Source: Pseudomonas panipatensis (GTDB lineage: Bacteria; Pseudomonadota; Gammaproteobacteria; Pseudomonadales; Pseudomonadaceae). From it: a stretch of 64,000 nucleotides of DNA. The stretch lies in NCBI RefSeq assembly GCF_900099785.1, contig NZ_FNDS01000009.1, positions 62,001 to 126,000 of the forward strand, given 5' to 3'. Shown piece by piece: positions 25,255 to 36,637 of the stretch. Numbering within the stretch: position 1 is the stretch's first letter; each line of letters opens with the position of its first letter. Made by a program: the position numbers and the translations under genes. The notes beneath the pieces were generated by a model. The model had not been told where the DNA came from, ran no database searches, and saw only the letters and a program-made list of their open reading frames with translations.

Positions 25255-26118
25255 ATGAACGGCGCCATGCTTCGTCACTCGCAACCGGGTATCGGCCGCG
25301 CTCCGGCGCGCAAGCCGGTGCCGCGTGGCGCCAGCCGTCTGGTGGCCAAGGAGCCGCTGAGCGTCCGTCTGCCAAAGCCGAACTTCTCCTTCATGCGCCT
25401 GCTGCTCTGGCCGGTGCTGTTGGCGGTGCTGGGCTTTGGCGCCTATCAGGGCGCTCAGTACGTGCTGCCTTATGCCGATCGTCCGATTAGCAAGATCAAT
25501 GTCGAGGGCGATCTCAGCTACATCAGCCAGCAGGCGGTGCAGCAGCGTATCTCGCCCTTCGTCTCGGCGAGCTTCTTCACCATCGATCTGGTCGGCATGC
25601 GCCAGGAACTGGAACAGATGCCCTGGATCGCCCATGCCGAAGTACGCCGGGTCTGGCCGGACCAGGTGGTGATCCACCTGGAAGAGCAACTGCCGGTGGC
25701 GCGTTGGGGCGACGAGGCGCTGCTGAACAACCAGGGGCAGGCCTTCGCGCCGCACGAGGTGTCGCACTACGAGCATCTGCCACGGCTGTCCGGTCCGCAG
25801 TTCGCTCAGCAGAAGGTGATGCAGCAATACCAGATTCTCAGTCAGATGCTGCGCCCGCTGGGCTTCACCATCGCCAGCCTGGAGATGAGTTCGCGCGGCG
25901 CCTGGACCCTGAATACCGCCCAGGGCGTGGAGATCGTCCTGGGCCGCGACCATGCGGTCGAGCAGATTCGCCGTCTCGTGACCATTTATGAGAAGGCACT
26001 GAAGGATCAGATATCGAAAATCGCGCGCATCGACATGCGCTACCCCAACGGCCTGGCCGTGGCGTGGCGTGATCCGCTGCCGCAAACGGACGTGGCCCAG
26101 GCCACGCCCGCGCAGTGA
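25255..26118 (+). CDS. ftsQ: Cell division protein FtsQ
   Basis: A 287-residue bitopic protein: basic cytoplasmic tail (about 1-43), one membrane helix (about 44-64), then a periplasmic POTRA domain ([14 protein letters not shown]) and the beta domain that binds FtsB-FtsL. Length and sequence match the P. aeruginosa protein. It lies between ddlB and ftsA as in other gammaproteobacteria. Confidence 0.95.
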   Translation: MNGAMLRHSQPGIGRAPARKPVPRGASRLVAKEPLSVRLPKPNFSFMRLLLWPVLLAVLGFGAYQGAQYVLPYADRPISKINVEGDLSYISQQAVQQRISPFVSASFFTIDLVGMRQELEQMPWIAHAEVRRVWPDQVVIHLEEQLPVARWGDEALLNNQGQAFAPHEVSHYEHLPRLSGPQFAQQKVMQQYQILSQMLRPLGFTIASLEMSSRGAWTLNTAQGVEIVLGRDHAVEQIRRLVTIYEKALKDQISKIARIDMRYPNGLAVAWRDPLPQTDVAQATPAQ

Positions 26119-26139
26119 TTTGAGGAGACAGCAATAACC

Positions 26140-27387
26140 ATGGCAAGCGTGCAGAGCGGCAAGATGGTCGTCGGCCTGGACATCGGCACCTCCAAGGTGG
26201 TGGCGCTGGTGGGCGAGGTAGCGGCCGACGGCAAGCTGGAGATCGTCGGTATCGGGACTCACCCCTCGCGCGGCCTGAAGAAGGGCGTGGTGGTGAACAT
26301 CGAGTCCACCGTGCAATCGATTCAGCGCGCCATCGATGAAGCCCAGCAGATGGCCGGCTGCCGAATTCACTCGGCATTCGTCGGCATCGCCGGCAACCAC
26401 ATCCGCAGCCTGAACTCCCACGGCATCGTGGCGATCCGCGACCGCGAGGTCAGCCCGGCGGACATCGACCGAGTGCTGGACGCGGCCCAGGCTGTGGCCA
26501 TTCCGGCCGACCAACGGGTCCTGCACACACTGGCGCAGGACTACGTGATCGATAACCAGGAAGGCGTTCGCGAGCCCCTGGGCATGTCCGGCGTACGCCT
26601 GGAAGCCAAGGTGCACGTGGTGACCTGCGCAGTGAACGCCGCGCAGAACATCGAGAAGTGCGTGCGCCGCTGCGGCCTGGAAGTCGACGACATCATTCTC
26701 GAGCAACTGGCGTCGGCCTATTCGGTCATCACCGAAGATGAAAAAGAGCTGGGCGTGTGCCTGGTGGACATCGGCGGCGGCACCACGGACATCGCCATCT
26801 TCACCGAAGGGGCGATTCGCCACACCGCAGTGATCCCGATCGCTGGCGACCAGGTCACAAACGACATCGCCATGGCCCTGCGCACGCCGACTCAGTATGC
26901 CGAAGAGATCAAGATTCGATATGCTTGTGCCCTAGCCAAACTGGCCGGTGCTGGCGAAACCATCAAGGTGCCCAGCGTCGGGGACCGGCCACCGCGGGAG
27001 TTGTCGCGTCAGGCCCTGGCCGAGGTTGTCGAGCCGCGTTACGACGAGCTCTTCACCCTGGTCCAGGCCGAACTGCGCCGCAGCGGCTACGAAGACCTGA
27101 TTCCTGCAGGAATCGTCCTGACCGGGGGCACTTCCAAGATGGAAGGCGCCGTCGAGCTGGCCGAAGAGATCTTTCACATGCCGGTGCGCCTGGGTGTGCC
27201 GCACGGAGTCAAAGGACTGACTGACGTCGTGCGCAATCCTATCTATTCAACAGGCGTGGGTTTGCTCATGTACGGACTGCAAAAACAGTCCGACGGGCCG
27301 TCCGCGTCTGGCAGCAGCTATAGCAGCGATGAACCCAAGACACCTGTGCTGGAACGGCTGAAACGCTGGGTCCAGGGCAACTTCTGA
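26140..27387 (+). CDS. ftsA: Cell division protein FtsA
   Basis: A 415-residue actin-like ATPase that tethers FtsZ to the membrane. Nucleotide motifs are VVGLDIGTSKVVALVGE at the N-terminus, VDIGGGTTDIAIF in the middle and LTGGTSKMEG later. The last residues (LERLKRWVQGNF) form the amphipathic membrane-targeting helix. TTGAGGAGA precedes the start. Confidence 0.96.
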   Translation: MASVQSGKMVVGLDIGTSKVVALVGEVAADGKLEIVGIGTHPSRGLKKGVVVNIESTVQSIQRAIDEAQQMAGCRIHSAFVGIAGNHIRSLNSHGIVAIRDREVSPADIDRVLDAAQAVAIPADQRVLHTLAQDYVIDNQEGVREPLGMSGVRLEAKVHVVTCAVNAAQNIEKCVRRCGLEVDDIILEQLASAYSVITEDEKELGVCLVDIGGGTTDIAIFTEGAIRHTAVIPIAGDQVTNDIAMALRTPTQYAEEIKIRYACALAKLAGAGETIKVPSVGDRPPRELSRQALAEVVEPRYDELFTLVQAELRRSGYEDLIPAGIVLTGGTSKMEGAVELAEEIFHMPVRLGVPHGVKGLTDVVRNPIYSTGVGLLMYGLQKQSDGPSASGSSYSSDEPKTPVLERLKRWVQGNF

Positions 27388-27441
27388 GTTACCACCGCGG
27401 TACCCGTAGGCGACAAAACTAGAAAGGAAGGAGAGGGGAAA

Positions 27442-28629
27442 ATGTTCGAACTCGTCGATAACGTCCCACAAACAGCAGTTATCAAAGTCATCGGTGTCGG
27501 TGGTGGCGGTGGCAACGCCGTGAACCACATGGCCAAGAACAACGTCGATGGCGTCGAATTCATCTGCGCCAACACTGACGCCCAGGCGCTGAAGAACATC
27601 GCGGCGCGCACCGTGCTGCAACTCGGCCCGGGTGTGACCAAGGGCCTGGGCGCTGGCGCCAACCCTGAAGTGGGCCGTCAGGCCGCACTGGAAGACCGTG
27701 ATCGCATCGCCGAAGTACTGGAAGGCGCCGATATGGTCTTCATCACCACCGGCATGGGTGGCGGCACCGGTACCGGCGCTGCACCGATCATTGCCGAAGT
27801 CGCCAAGGAAATGGGCATCCTGACCGTCGCCGTGGTCACTCGTCCGTTCCCCTTCGAGGGCCGCAAGCGCATGCAGATCGCCGATGAAGGCATCCGCTCG
27901 CTGGCGGAAAGCGTCGACTCGCTGATCACCATCCCCAACGAGAAGCTGCTGACCATCCTCGGCAAGGACGCCAGCCTGCTCGCCGCCTTCGCCAAGGCCG
28001 ACGACGTGCTGGCCGGCGCCGTGCGCGGCATTTCCGACATCATCAAGCGCCCGGGCATGATCAACGTCGACTTCGCCGACGTGAAGACCGTGATGAGCGA
28101 GATGGGCATGGCCATGATGGGTACCGGCTGCGCCAGCGGTCCGAACCGTGCCCGTGAGGCCACCGAAGCGGCGATCCGCAACCCGCTGCTGGAAGACGTC
28201 AACCTGCAGGGTGCCCGCGGCATTCTAGTGAACATCACCGCCGGTCCGGACCTGTCCCTGGGCGAGTACTCCGACGTCGGTAACATCATCGAGCAATTCG
28301 CCTCCGAGCACGCGACCGTCAAGGTCGGCACCGTGATCGATCCGGACATGCGCGATGAGCTGCACGTCACCGTGGTCGCCACTGGTCTGGGCGCGCGCCT
28401 GGAGAAGCCGGTCAAGGTCGTCGACAACACTGTGCAGACCACCCAGAGCGCCAGCAGCCAGGCTCCGGTACAGCGTGAGCAGCAGTCGGTGAACTACCGC
28501 GATCTGGATCGTCCGACCGTCATGCGCAACCAGAGCCACGGCGGCGCTGCCACCGCGGCCAAGCTGAACCCGCACGACGATCTGGATTACCTGGATATCC
28601 CGGCGTTCCTGCGTCGCCAGGCTGATTGA
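27442..28629 (+). CDS. ftsZ: Cell division GTPase FtsZ
   Basis: A 395-residue tubulin-like GTPase that forms the Z ring. The tubulin signature is GGGTGTGAAP; the T7 loop is in NVDFADVKTVM. The C-terminal tail LDIPAFLRRQ (near 384-393) is the conserved peptide that binds FtsA, ZipA and MinC. The 54-bp gap before it carries a strong AAGGAAGGAGAGG ribosome site, suited to the high FtsZ level needed. Confidence 0.97.
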   Translation: MFELVDNVPQTAVIKVIGVGGGGGNAVNHMAKNNVDGVEFICANTDAQALKNIAARTVLQLGPGVTKGLGAGANPEVGRQAALEDRDRIAEVLEGADMVFITTGMGGGTGTGAAPIIAEVAKEMGILTVAVVTRPFPFEGRKRMQIADEGIRSLAESVDSLITIPNEKLLTILGKDASLLAAFAKADDVLAGAVRGISDIIKRPGMINVDFADVKTVMSEMGMAMMGTGCASGPNRAREATEAAIRNPLLEDVNLQGARGILVNITAGPDLSLGEYSDVGNIIEQFASEHATVKVGTVIDPDMRDELHVTVVATGLGARLEKPVKVVDNTVQTTQSASSQAPVQREQQSVNYRDLDRPTVMRNQSHGGAATAAKLNPHDDLDYLDIPAFLRRQAD

Positions 28630-28680
28630 GTCTATTTATCAGGAGTATGGATGTGATTGGTGTTCAGCAAAGGGCGGTTC

Positions 28681-28689
28681 TGCTATTAT
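28681..28689 (+). promoter_or_regulatory. Extended -10 promoter of lpxC
   Basis: TG-C-TATTAT (extended -10) about 52 bp before the lpxC ATG, in the only gap of notable size (112 bp) after ftsZ. The -35 is weak, as expected for an extended -10 promoter. Confidence 0.5.
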
Positions 28690-28705
28690 CGCCGCCCATT
28701 GTTGA

Positions 28706-29653
<948 letters not shown>

Positions 29654-29684
29654 GGGAAACCTCCTCCTTTCAAGCTTCATCTTC

Positions 29685-29714
29685 AAAGGCCACCTTCGGG
29701 TGGCCTTTTTTTAT
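29685..29714. terminator. Terminator after lpxC
   Basis: AAAGGCCACC, TTCG tetraloop, GGTGGCCTTTTTTT: a perfect stem between the convergent lpxC and dciA. Confidence 0.9.
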
Positions 29715-29799
29715 TCCCGTGTCCGGACGCCGGGCGTGCCGGCTTTGCCGGTCCGGGCGGTCGGTTCAGGTGGATGCATTGAGGGGGGGAGCGGGAGGA

Positions 29800-30252
29800 T
29801 TAATCCGATTTCCGGCTACGGCTGGCCAAACGTTCGAGCGCGGCTTTCAACAGCGGGTTGCTGATGCCTTCCGCCGCTTCCTGAATGGTCTCGGCGGCCG
29901 CGCTGGACAGGCGCGTGTTGCGCTCAGGGGGGCGGCGTTCCACCTGAGGCTGGACCTTGAAATGTATGCGTTCCAGCCCGGCGAATTCGTCGAACGCCTG
30001 GAGTTGTCGCAGCAAGCGCCGCTGCTGATAACGCAGGCGAGTGGCCCAGTGGGCGTCGTTGACCACGAGCAGCAGGCTGCCGGCGCGCCAGGAGGCGACC
30101 CGGCAGTGCGGGCGGGCGGCGGGTTGCAATTGGCTGTCCAGTAGTTGCTGCAACTGCCCCAGGCGCTGGGCTTCCTGGAACAGCGTCTGCAGGGGCTTGG
30201 CCTCGCGCAGCAGCTTCTGGGTGGCCTGGGCGGGCAGCGGGCGGAACGCCAT
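29800..30252 (-). CDS. dciA: DUF721 protein, DciA-type helicase loader
   Basis: A 150-residue DUF721 protein. DciA is the ancestral loader of the DnaB helicase in bacteria that lack DnaC, which includes Pseudomonas. The conserved KH-like part holds LLVVNDAHWATRLRYQQRRLLRQLQ (two halves of the core), followed by a proline-rich, likely disordered tail from about 103. Its place between lpxC and secA is the typical gammaproteobacterial locus. Confidence 0.85.
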   Translation of the reverse strand: MAFRPLPAQATQKLLREAKPLQTLFQEAQRLGQLQQLLDSQLQPAARPHCRVASWRAGSLLLVVNDAHWATRLRYQQRRLLRQLQAFDEFAGLERIHFKVQPQVERRPPERNTRLSSAAAETIQEAAEGISNPLLKAALERLASRSRKSD

Positions 30253-30555
30253 GGTGTTTATCCCGGAATGATGAGTGCCGATGTTAGCAGAATGCTGCCG
30301 GCAGGACGCTGCAGGATGACGCTTGCCACTGACAGGCTTGAAGTTTTTTCCCGCACCACCATATACAGGTAGCGGACTGCCAGTCCTCCCGAGTCCCTGA
30401 ATGGCAAGCGGGGCGGAGCGAAGTTCCCGGATATGACTTCGGCACTTCTTTCGTCCACATTTCCGAGTAGAATGCCCCCTTTGCCGCCGTTACACATAGC
30501 GCGGCCAGCCAGTCGGGCAGCCCTCCAATCCCCAAGTTCGGATGACCCAGTCGAT
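30253..30555. other. Intergenic region between dciA and secA, no gene seen
   Basis: A 303-bp divergent spacer. I see a possible dciA -10 (TAACAT on the minus strand at 30281-30286, with extended TG) and a possible secA -10 (TAGAAT at 30468-30473). No SecM-like arrest peptide is recognisable. An in-frame upstream ATG for secA exists at 30433 but precedes the likely promoter and encodes no conserved residues. Confidence 0.5.
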
Positions 30556-33312
30556 ATGTTTGCGCCTTTGTTGAAAAAACTCTTTGGAAGCAAGAACGAG
30601 CGTGAAGTGAAGCGCATGGCCAAGCAGGTCCAGGCTATCAATGCGCTCGAGCCACAAATGGTGGCGCTTTCCGATGAGCAACTGAAGGCCAAGACCGAGG
30701 AGTTCAAGGCTCGCCTGGCCAAGGGAGAGAGTCTCGACCAGATTCTTCCCGAGGCCTTCGCCGTCGCGCGTGAGGCGGGCAAGCGGGTCATGGGCATGCG
30801 CCACTTCGACGTACAGCTGATTGGCGGTATGACCCTGCACGAGGGCAAGATCGCCGAGATGCGTACCGGTGAGGGCAAGACCCTGGTGGGTACCCTGGCC
30901 GTCTATTTGAACGCCTTGTCCGGCAAGGGCGTGCACGTGGTCACGGTGAACGACTACCTGGCCCGCCGCGACGCCAACTGGATGCGTCCGCTGTATGAGT
31001 TCCTCGGCCTTTCCGTCGGCGTGGTCACTCCGTTCCAGCCGCCGGAAGAGAAGCGTGCCGCCTACGCCGCCGACATCACCTACGGCACCAACAACGAATT
31101 CGGTTTCGACTACCTGCGCGACAACATGGCCTTCAGCATGGAGGACAAGTTCCAGCGTGAGCTGAACTTCGCCGTGGTCGACGAAGTGGACTCCATCCTC
31201 ATCGACGAGGCGCGGACGCCGCTGATCATTTCCGGCCAGGCCGAAGACAGCTCCGAGCTGTACATCAAGATCAACAAGCTGATCCCGCGCCTGAAACGCC
31301 ATATCGAGGAAGTCGAAGGCCAGGTGACCCAGCAGGGCCACTACAGCATCGACGAGAAGACCCGTCAGGTGGAACTCAACGAGCAGGGCCACCAGTACGT
31401 CGAGGAGCTGCTGAGCCAGGCCGGCCTGCTCGGCGAGGGCGAAAGCCTGTATTCGGCGCACAACCTCAGTCTGCTGACCCACGTCTACGCAGCCCTGCGC
31501 GCCCACACGCTGTTCCACCGCAACGTCGAGTACATCGTCCAGGGCGATCAGGTCATGCTGATCGACGAGCATACCGGCCGTACCATGCCGGGCCGTCGAC
31601 TCTCCGAGGGCCTGCACCAGGCCATCGAGGCAAAGGAAAACCTGCCGATCCAGGCGGAAAGCCAGACCCTGGCCTCGACCACCTTCCAGAACTACTTCCG
31701 TCTCTACAACAAGCTGTCCGGCATGACCGGTACCGCCGATACCGAGGCTTTCGAGTTCCGCCAGATCTACGGTCTCGACGTCGTGGTGATTCCGACTCAC
31801 CGCGAGATCGCCCGGAAGGACTTCAATGACCTGGTCTACCTGACCCAGGAAGAGAAGTACGCGGCCATCATCACCGACATCCAGCAGAGCCAGGCGCTGG
31901 GCCGTCCGATCCTGGTCGGTACCGCCTCGATCGAGACCTCCGAATACGTCTCGCAATTGCTGCAGCAGGCCGGCATCGAGCACAAGGTGCTCAACGCCAA
32001 GTACCACGAGAAGGAAGCCGAGATCATCGCCCAGGCCGGTGCGCCGGGCGCCGTGACCATCGCCACCAACATGGCCGGCCGTGGTACCGACATCCTCCTG
32101 GGCGGCAACTGGGAAGCCGAGATCGCTCGCCTGGAGAACCCCTCCGACGAGCAGATCGCGCAGATCAAGGCCGATTGGCAGAAGCGTCACCAGCAGGTGA
32201 TCGAGGCGGGCGGTCTGCATGTGATCGCTTCCGAACGTCACGAGTCGCGCCGTATCGACAACCAGTTGCGGGGCCGTGCCGGCCGCCAGGGCGACCCGGG
32301 CTCCAGCCGCTTCTACCTGTCGCTGGAAGACAACCTGATGCGCATCTTCGCCTCCGACCGGGTGAAGAACTTCATGAAAGCCCTGGGCATGCAGCCGGGC
32401 GAGGCGATCGAGCACCGCATGGTGAGCAACGCCATCGAGAAGGCGCAGCGCAAGGTCGAAGGCCGTAACTTCGACATCCGCAAGCAATTGCTCGAATACG
32501 ACGACGTGGCCAACGAGCAGCGCAAGGTGATCTACCACATGCGCAACAGCCTGCTGGCGGCGGACAATATCGGCGACACCATCGCCGAGTTCCGCGAGGA
32601 AGTGCTCAGCGCCACCATCAGCCAGCACATTCCGCCGCAGTCGCTGCCGGAGCAGTGGGATATCGCCGGCCTGGAAGCCGCGCTGTACAGCGATTTCGCC
32701 CTGAAGCTGCCGGTTCAGCAGTGGCTCGACGAGGACGAGAAACTCTACGAAGAGACCCTGCGCGAGAAGATCCTCGCCGAACTGGTCGCCGCCTACCACG
32801 AGAAGGAAGACATGGCCGGTGTCGAGGCCCTGCGCACCTTCGAGAAGCAGATGCTGCTGCGGGTGCTGGACGACCTGTGGAAAGACCACCTGTCGACCAT
32901 GGACCACCTGCGCCACGGCATCCACCTGCGCGGTTACGCGCAGAAGAACCCGAAGCAGGAGTACAAGCGCGAATCCTTCGCCCTGTTCCAGGAGCTGCTG
33001 GACTCCATCAAGCGCGACACCATCCGCGTGCTGTCCTTCGTCCAGGTACGCCGCGAGGACCCGGCCGAAGAAGAGGCGCGCCTGCGCCGCGAAGCCGAGG
33101 AGATGGCCAAGCGCATGCAGTTCCAGCACGCCGATGCGCCGTCCATCGAGCAGGCCGTCGCGGCGGCCGAGGAAGAGCCGCAGGACGAGCAGGAATCCGC
33201 CCAGGTCGTGCCGCTGGAGCCTGTACGCAGCGAGCCGAAGATCGGCCGCAACGAGCCGTGCCCCTGCGGTTCCGGCAAGAAATACAAGCATTGCCACGGG
33301 CAGGTGAACTGA
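30556..33312 (+). CDS. secA: Preprotein translocase ATPase SecA
   Basis: A 918-residue motor that pushes unfolded preproteins through SecYEG. The start at 30556 ([15 protein letters not shown]) matches the family. Walker A is [13 protein letters not shown], Walker B is [14 protein letters not shown], and the second nucleotide fold has GTASIETSE and [12 protein letters not shown]. The C-terminal zinc hook [14 protein letters not shown] binds SecB and phospholipid. Confidence 0.97.
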   Translation: MFAPLLKKLFGSKNEREVKRMAKQVQAINALEPQMVALSDEQLKAKTEEFKARLAKGESLDQILPEAFAVAREAGKRVMGMRHFDVQLIGGMTLHEGKIAEMRTGEGKTLVGTLAVYLNALSGKGVHVVTVNDYLARRDANWMRPLYEFLGLSVGVVTPFQPPEEKRAAYAADITYGTNNEFGFDYLRDNMAFSMEDKFQRELNFAVVDEVDSILIDEARTPLIISGQAEDSSELYIKINKLIPRLKRHIEEVEGQVTQQGHYSIDEKTRQVELNEQGHQYVEELLSQAGLLGEGESLYSAHNLSLLTHVYAALRAHTLFHRNVEYIVQGDQVMLIDEHTGRTMPGRRLSEGLHQAIEAKENLPIQAESQTLASTTFQNYFRLYNKLSGMTGTADTEAFEFRQIYGLDVVVIPTHREIARKDFNDLVYLTQEEKYAAIITDIQQSQALGRPILVGTASIETSEYVSQLLQQAGIEHKVLNAKYHEKEAEIIAQAGAPGAVTIATNMAGRGTDILLGGNWEAEIARLENPSDEQIAQIKADWQKRHQQVIEAGGLHVIASERHESRRIDNQLRGRAGRQGDPGSSRFYLSLEDNLMRIFASDRVKNFMKALGMQPGEAIEHRMVSNAIEKAQRKVEGRNFDIRKQLLEYDDVANEQRKVIYHMRNSLLAADNIGDTIAEFREEVLSATISQHIPPQSLPEQWDIAGLEAALYSDFALKLPVQQWLDEDEKLYEETLREKILAELVAAYHEKEDMAGVEALRTFEKQMLLRVLDDLWKDHLSTMDHLRHGIHLRGYAQKNPKQEYKRESFALFQELLDSIKRDTIRVLSFVQVRREDPAEEEARLRREAEEMAKRMQFQHADAPSIEQAVAAAEEEPQDEQESAQVVPLEPVRSEPKIGRNEPCPCGSGKKYKHCHGQVN

Positions 33313-33330
33313 TTACCTGTCCCTGATACC

Positions 33331-33366
33331 GACGCCGCGACCGGCCCAGCCGCTCGCGGCGTTTTA
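33331..33366 (+). terminator. Terminator of secA
   Basis: ACGCCGCGA (33332-33340) pairs with TCGCGGCGT (33354-33362), followed by TTT. Confidence 0.6.
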
Positions 33367-33403
33367 CTCATACGATCCCCCCTGTCTGTAAGGAGCACGT
33401 CCC

Positions 33404-34621
33404 ATGGCTGTCGGTCTCGGCCCGATCCCCACCCTGCACCCGGTTCCCGGTTTCGAACTCGGTATCGCTTCCGCCGGCATCAAGCGCCCCGGTCGCAAGG
33501 ACGTTGTGGTGATGCGATGCGCCGAAGGCTCCACGGTCGCCGGGGTGTTCACCACCAACGCCTTCTGTGCGGCGCCGGTGCTGCTGTGCAAGAAACGCTT
33601 CCTTGGCCCGATCCGTTACCTGGTCACCAACACCGGCAATGCCAACGCCGGCACCGGCGAGCCGGGTCTGGTCGCCGCCTCGGCGGTCTGCGCCAAGCTG
33701 GCGGAGCTGGCCGGAGTCGATGAGAGCGCGGTGCTGCCGTATTCCACCGGGGTGATCGGCGAGCCGCTGCCGGTGGCCAAGATCGAGGCCGCGCTGCCGG
33801 CCGCGCTGGCCAACCTCGGTGCGGACAACTGGGCCGAGGCCGCCGCCGGCATCATGACCACCGATACCCAGCCCAAGGGTGCCAGCCGCCAGTTCGTACA
33901 GGATGGCGTGACCATCACCGTCACCGGCATCAGCAAGGGCGCCGGCATGATCAAGCCGAACATGGCGACCATGCTCGGCTACATCGCCACTGACGCCAAG
34001 GTCGCCCAGGGCGTGCTGCAGGACCTGCTGCGCGATGCGGCGAACAAGTCGTTCAACCGCATCACCATCGATGGCGATACGTCGACCAACGACAGCTGCA
34101 CTCTGATTGCCACCGGCCAGGCCGCGTTGCCGGAAATCACCCAGGCCAGCGGTCCGCTGTTCAGCGCGCTCAAGCAAGCGGTCCTGGAAGTGTCCATGGA
34201 ACTGGCCCAGGCCATCGTCCGCGACGGCGAAGGCGCCACCAAGTTCGTTACCGTGCGGGTCAACGGCGGCGCGACCCACCAGGAGTGCCTGGATGTCGGC
34301 TATGCCGTGGCTCACTCGCCGCTGATCAAGACTGCGCTGTTCGCGTCCGACCCCAACTGGGGCCGCATCCTCGCCGCCGTCGGCTATGCCGGCGTGCCCA
34401 ACCTGGATGTGAGCAAGATCGACGTGTTCCTCGACGAGGTGTGCATCGCCAGCCGTGGCTGCCGCGCCGCCAGCTACACCGAGGACCAGGGCGCGCGGGT
34501 CATGGCCCAGGCCGAGATCACCATCCGTATCGAGCTGGGCCGCGGCGATTGCAGCGAGACCATCTGGACCACCGACCTCTCCCACGAGTACGTCAAGATC
34601 AACGCTGAATACCGCACCTGA
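33404..34621 (+). CDS. argJ: Bifunctional glutamate N-acetyltransferase/ornithine acetyltransferase
   Basis: A 405-residue enzyme of arginine synthesis that recycles the acetyl group from N-acetylornithine to glutamate. The precursor cuts itself into alpha and beta chains; the nucleophile is Thr189 in [14 protein letters not shown]. Other conserved parts are [17 protein letters not shown] and DGDTSTNDS. Stand-alone gene with its own ribosome site (AAGGAG). Confidence 0.96.
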   Translation: MAVGLGPIPTLHPVPGFELGIASAGIKRPGRKDVVVMRCAEGSTVAGVFTTNAFCAAPVLLCKKRFLGPIRYLVTNTGNANAGTGEPGLVAASAVCAKLAELAGVDESAVLPYSTGVIGEPLPVAKIEAALPAALANLGADNWAEAAAGIMTTDTQPKGASRQFVQDGVTITVTGISKGAGMIKPNMATMLGYIATDAKVAQGVLQDLLRDAANKSFNRITIDGDTSTNDSCTLIATGQAALPEITQASGPLFSALKQAVLEVSMELAQAIVRDGEGATKFVTVRVNGGATHQECLDVGYAVAHSPLIKTALFASDPNWGRILAAVGYAGVPNLDVSKIDVFLDEVCIASRGCRAASYTEDQGARVMAQAEITIRIELGRGDCSETIWTTDLSHEYVKINAEYRT

Positions 34622-34683
34622 TCGAGACTGTCGCGTTCATCGACGGCCTCGCCGGAATCGGCGAGGGCCGCCGAGATACCACG

Positions 34684-34727
34684 GATTCCCGGTTTTCATC
34701 CCTGCATGAAAACCGGGAATTTGTTTT
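34684..34727 (+). terminator. Terminator after argJ
   Basis: GATTCCCGGTTTTCAT and ATGAAAACCGGGAATT form a long stem around CCCTGC, then TTGTTTT. A second GC-rich hairpin without T-run (GGCCTCGCCG with CGGCGAGGGCC) lies at 34645-34669. Confidence 0.8.
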
Positions 34728-34790
34728 ACCGCCGCCGAGCCCGTATGGTCGCCTGATTCCCTTTGTTCGAGCGGATGAGGAGCGGCACAG

Positions 34791-35420
34791 ATGTCCCTGA
34801 CCCTGGTAATTGGCAGCAAGAACACCTCTTCCTGGTCGCTGCGTGGCTGGCTGGCCATGTGTCTCAGCGGCGCTGAATTCGAAGAAATCCTGATCCCCCT
34901 CGGCGGTGCCGATACCGCGCGGCGGATTCGCGAGCACTCGCCCAGCGGCAAGGTGCCGTTGCTCAAGTGCGAGGACGGGCCGATCTGGGATTCCCTGGCC
35001 ATTGCCGAATACCTTGCCGAGCAGTTCCCCGAAGCCTATATGTGGCCGCGTGGCGAAGCGGCGAGGGCGCTGGCTCGTTCGGTCTGCGCGGAGATGCACA
35101 GCGGCTTCGCCGCATTGCGCGCGAACATGCCCATGGACTTGCAGCGCCAGCAGCCACTGGCCCGGGTGCCGGCCGAGGTCGAGGCGGACATCGCCCGCAT
35201 CGTCGAGCTGTGGACACTCTGCCGCCAGCGTTTCGGTCAGGACGGCCCGTTCCTGTTCGGCCACGCGAGCATCGCCGACGCCTTCTATGCGCCGGTCGCC
35301 ACGCGATTCCGTAGCTATGCGGTGGAGCTGCCTCCCCTGGCCAAGGCCTATGTCGACACCATCTACCAGTGGCATTTGTTCCAGCCCTGGCTGCAGGCCG
35401 CCCGCGCGGAAAAGGCCTGA
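34791..35420 (+). CDS. Glutathione S-transferase family protein
   Basis: A 209-residue two-domain GST. The thioredoxin-like half has a Ser-rich N-terminal site (SKNTSSWSLRGWLAM) resembling the zeta/YfcF type, and the glutathione-binding loop SGKVPLLKCEDGPIWDSLAIAEYL (seen as GKVPLLK and DSLAIAEYL). The helical half follows from about 90. Substrate unknown; maleylacetoacetate isomerase is possible but no tyrosine-degradation genes are nearby. Confidence 0.88.
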   Translation: MSLTLVIGSKNTSSWSLRGWLAMCLSGAEFEEILIPLGGADTARRIREHSPSGKVPLLKCEDGPIWDSLAIAEYLAEQFPEAYMWPRGEAARALARSVCAEMHSGFAALRANMPMDLQRQQPLARVPAEVEADIARIVELWTLCRQRFGQDGPFLFGHASIADAFYAPVATRFRSYAVELPPLAKAYVDTIYQWHLFQPWLQAARAEKA

Positions 35421-35564
35421 GCCGGGCCTGCCGGATAAACCAAGGTCGCGAGTCAGATGGCGATGCAGGGCGTAAACTTCGCCTCCTGACGGCACCCAGC
35501 CGTGAACCGCAATCGCCTGCCCGGTAGTCGCCTGGACTGCCGGGGTGCAAGAGGAGCTTCAGCT

Positions 35565-36515
35565 GTGAAACGAGTACATGTCGCCGCCGCCGTGATCCGT
35601 GGCGCCGATGGCCGGGTACTGATCGCCCGCCGCCCGGACGACAAGCACCAGGGAGGGCTCTGGGAGTTTCCCGGTGGCAAGGTGGAGGAGGGCGAGCCGG
35701 TGCAGGTGGCGCTGGCCCGTGAACTGGAAGAGGAGCTTGGCATCCGTGTCGAGCGGGCGCGGCCGTTGATCCGCGTGGCCCACGATTATCCGGACAAGCA
35801 GGTGCTGCTGGATGTCTGGGAGGTCTCCGCGTTCTCCGGCGAGCCGCATGGCGCCGAAGGCCAGCCGCTGGCCTGGGTCGCCCCGCGCGATCTGCCCGAC
35901 TATGAGTTTCCCGCCGCCAATGCGCCCATCGTGCATGCCGCGCGCTTGCCCGAGCGCTACCTGATCACCCCGGAGGGCCTGGAGCCGCAGGCGCTGTTGC
36001 AGGGAATCCGCGCCGCGGTGGGCGCCGGCATTCGCATGATCCAGCTGCGCGCGCCGAACATGTTCAGCCCGGAATACCGCGATATGGCGGTGGACGCCGT
36101 GGGCCTGTGCGCCGGCAAGGCGCAGTTGATGCTCAAGGGACCGCTGGAGTGGCTGGGCGACTTCCCGTCGGCTGGCTGGCACCTGACGGCCGCGCAGTTG
36201 CGCAAATACGCCGCCAACGGCCGCCCGTTCCCCAGCGAGCGCCTGCTGGCGGCGTCTTGCCACAGCGCCGAGGAATTGGCCCTGGCCAGCGCCATGGGGG
36301 TGGATTTCGTCACCCTGTCGCCGGTCCTGCCGACCGAGAGTCATCCCGGTGAGGCGGCCCTCGGTTGGGCGGCGGCCGAGCAGATGATCGCCGCTTTCAA
36401 CCAGCCGGTGTTCCTGCTCGGCGGCCTCGGGCCGCAGGATGTCGAGCGCGCCTGGCAGATCGGTGCCCAGGGCGTGGCCGGGATTCGTGCGTTCTGGCCG
36501 GCGTTGGAAGGTTAG
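35565..36515 (+). CDS. Nudix hydrolase fused to a ThiE/TenI-like domain
   Basis: A 316-residue fusion. The N-terminal Nudix domain (1-130) is MutT-like, with the complete box from Gly38 to Ile60 (GGKVEEGEPVQVALARELEEELG in pieces GGKVEEG, ARELEEELG) expected to clean 8-oxo-dGTP. The C-terminal TIM barrel (about 135-316) resembles thiamine phosphate synthase (MIQLRAPNM, LLGGLGPQDVERAWQIGAQGVAGI). I use the GTG at 35565 because GAGGAG lies 8 bp upstream and the frame before it is not conserved. The same fusion exists in other Pseudomonas. Confidence 0.93.
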   Translation: MKRVHVAAAVIRGADGRVLIARRPDDKHQGGLWEFPGGKVEEGEPVQVALARELEEELGIRVERARPLIRVAHDYPDKQVLLDVWEVSAFSGEPHGAEGQPLAWVAPRDLPDYEFPAANAPIVHAARLPERYLITPEGLEPQALLQGIRAAVGAGIRMIQLRAPNMFSPEYRDMAVDAVGLCAGKAQLMLKGPLEWLGDFPSAGWHLTAAQLRKYAANGRPFPSERLLAASCHSAEELALASAMGVDFVTLSPVLPTESHPGEAALGWAAAEQMIAAFNQPVFLLGGLGPQDVERAWQIGAQGVAGIRAFWPALEG

Positions 36516-36528
36516 TGCCGATCCGCAG

Positions 36529-36582
36529 TCCGCGATCGCCCCGATCGCGGATGTCCCCCGCTAGCGCAGGCGTGGGCTAGCG
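36529..36582. repeat. Two inverted repeats between convergent genes
   Basis: TCCGCGATCG (36529-36538) and CGATCGCGGA (36542-36551) form a perfect palindrome with 3-nt loop; CGCTAGC (36559-36565) and GCTAGCG (36576-36582) form a second. No T-run follows, so they are unusual terminators or protein sites. Confidence 0.5.
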
Positions 36583-36637
36583 AGGATTCGCGCGCATGGG
36601 CCGGACGCCCACGCCGCGCTTGTGCCGGGGCCGGCCA

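Noticed and set aside
30433..30555. In-frame upstream start for secA (41 extra residues)
   Set aside because: The probable -10 lies downstream of it and the extra residues do not resemble SecA; the family starts at [10 protein letters not shown].
30490..33297. 935-codon open frame on the minus strand
   Set aside because: Fully antisense to secA; long antisense frames are expected in GC-rich genes with strong third-position bias, and the product has no recognisable domain.
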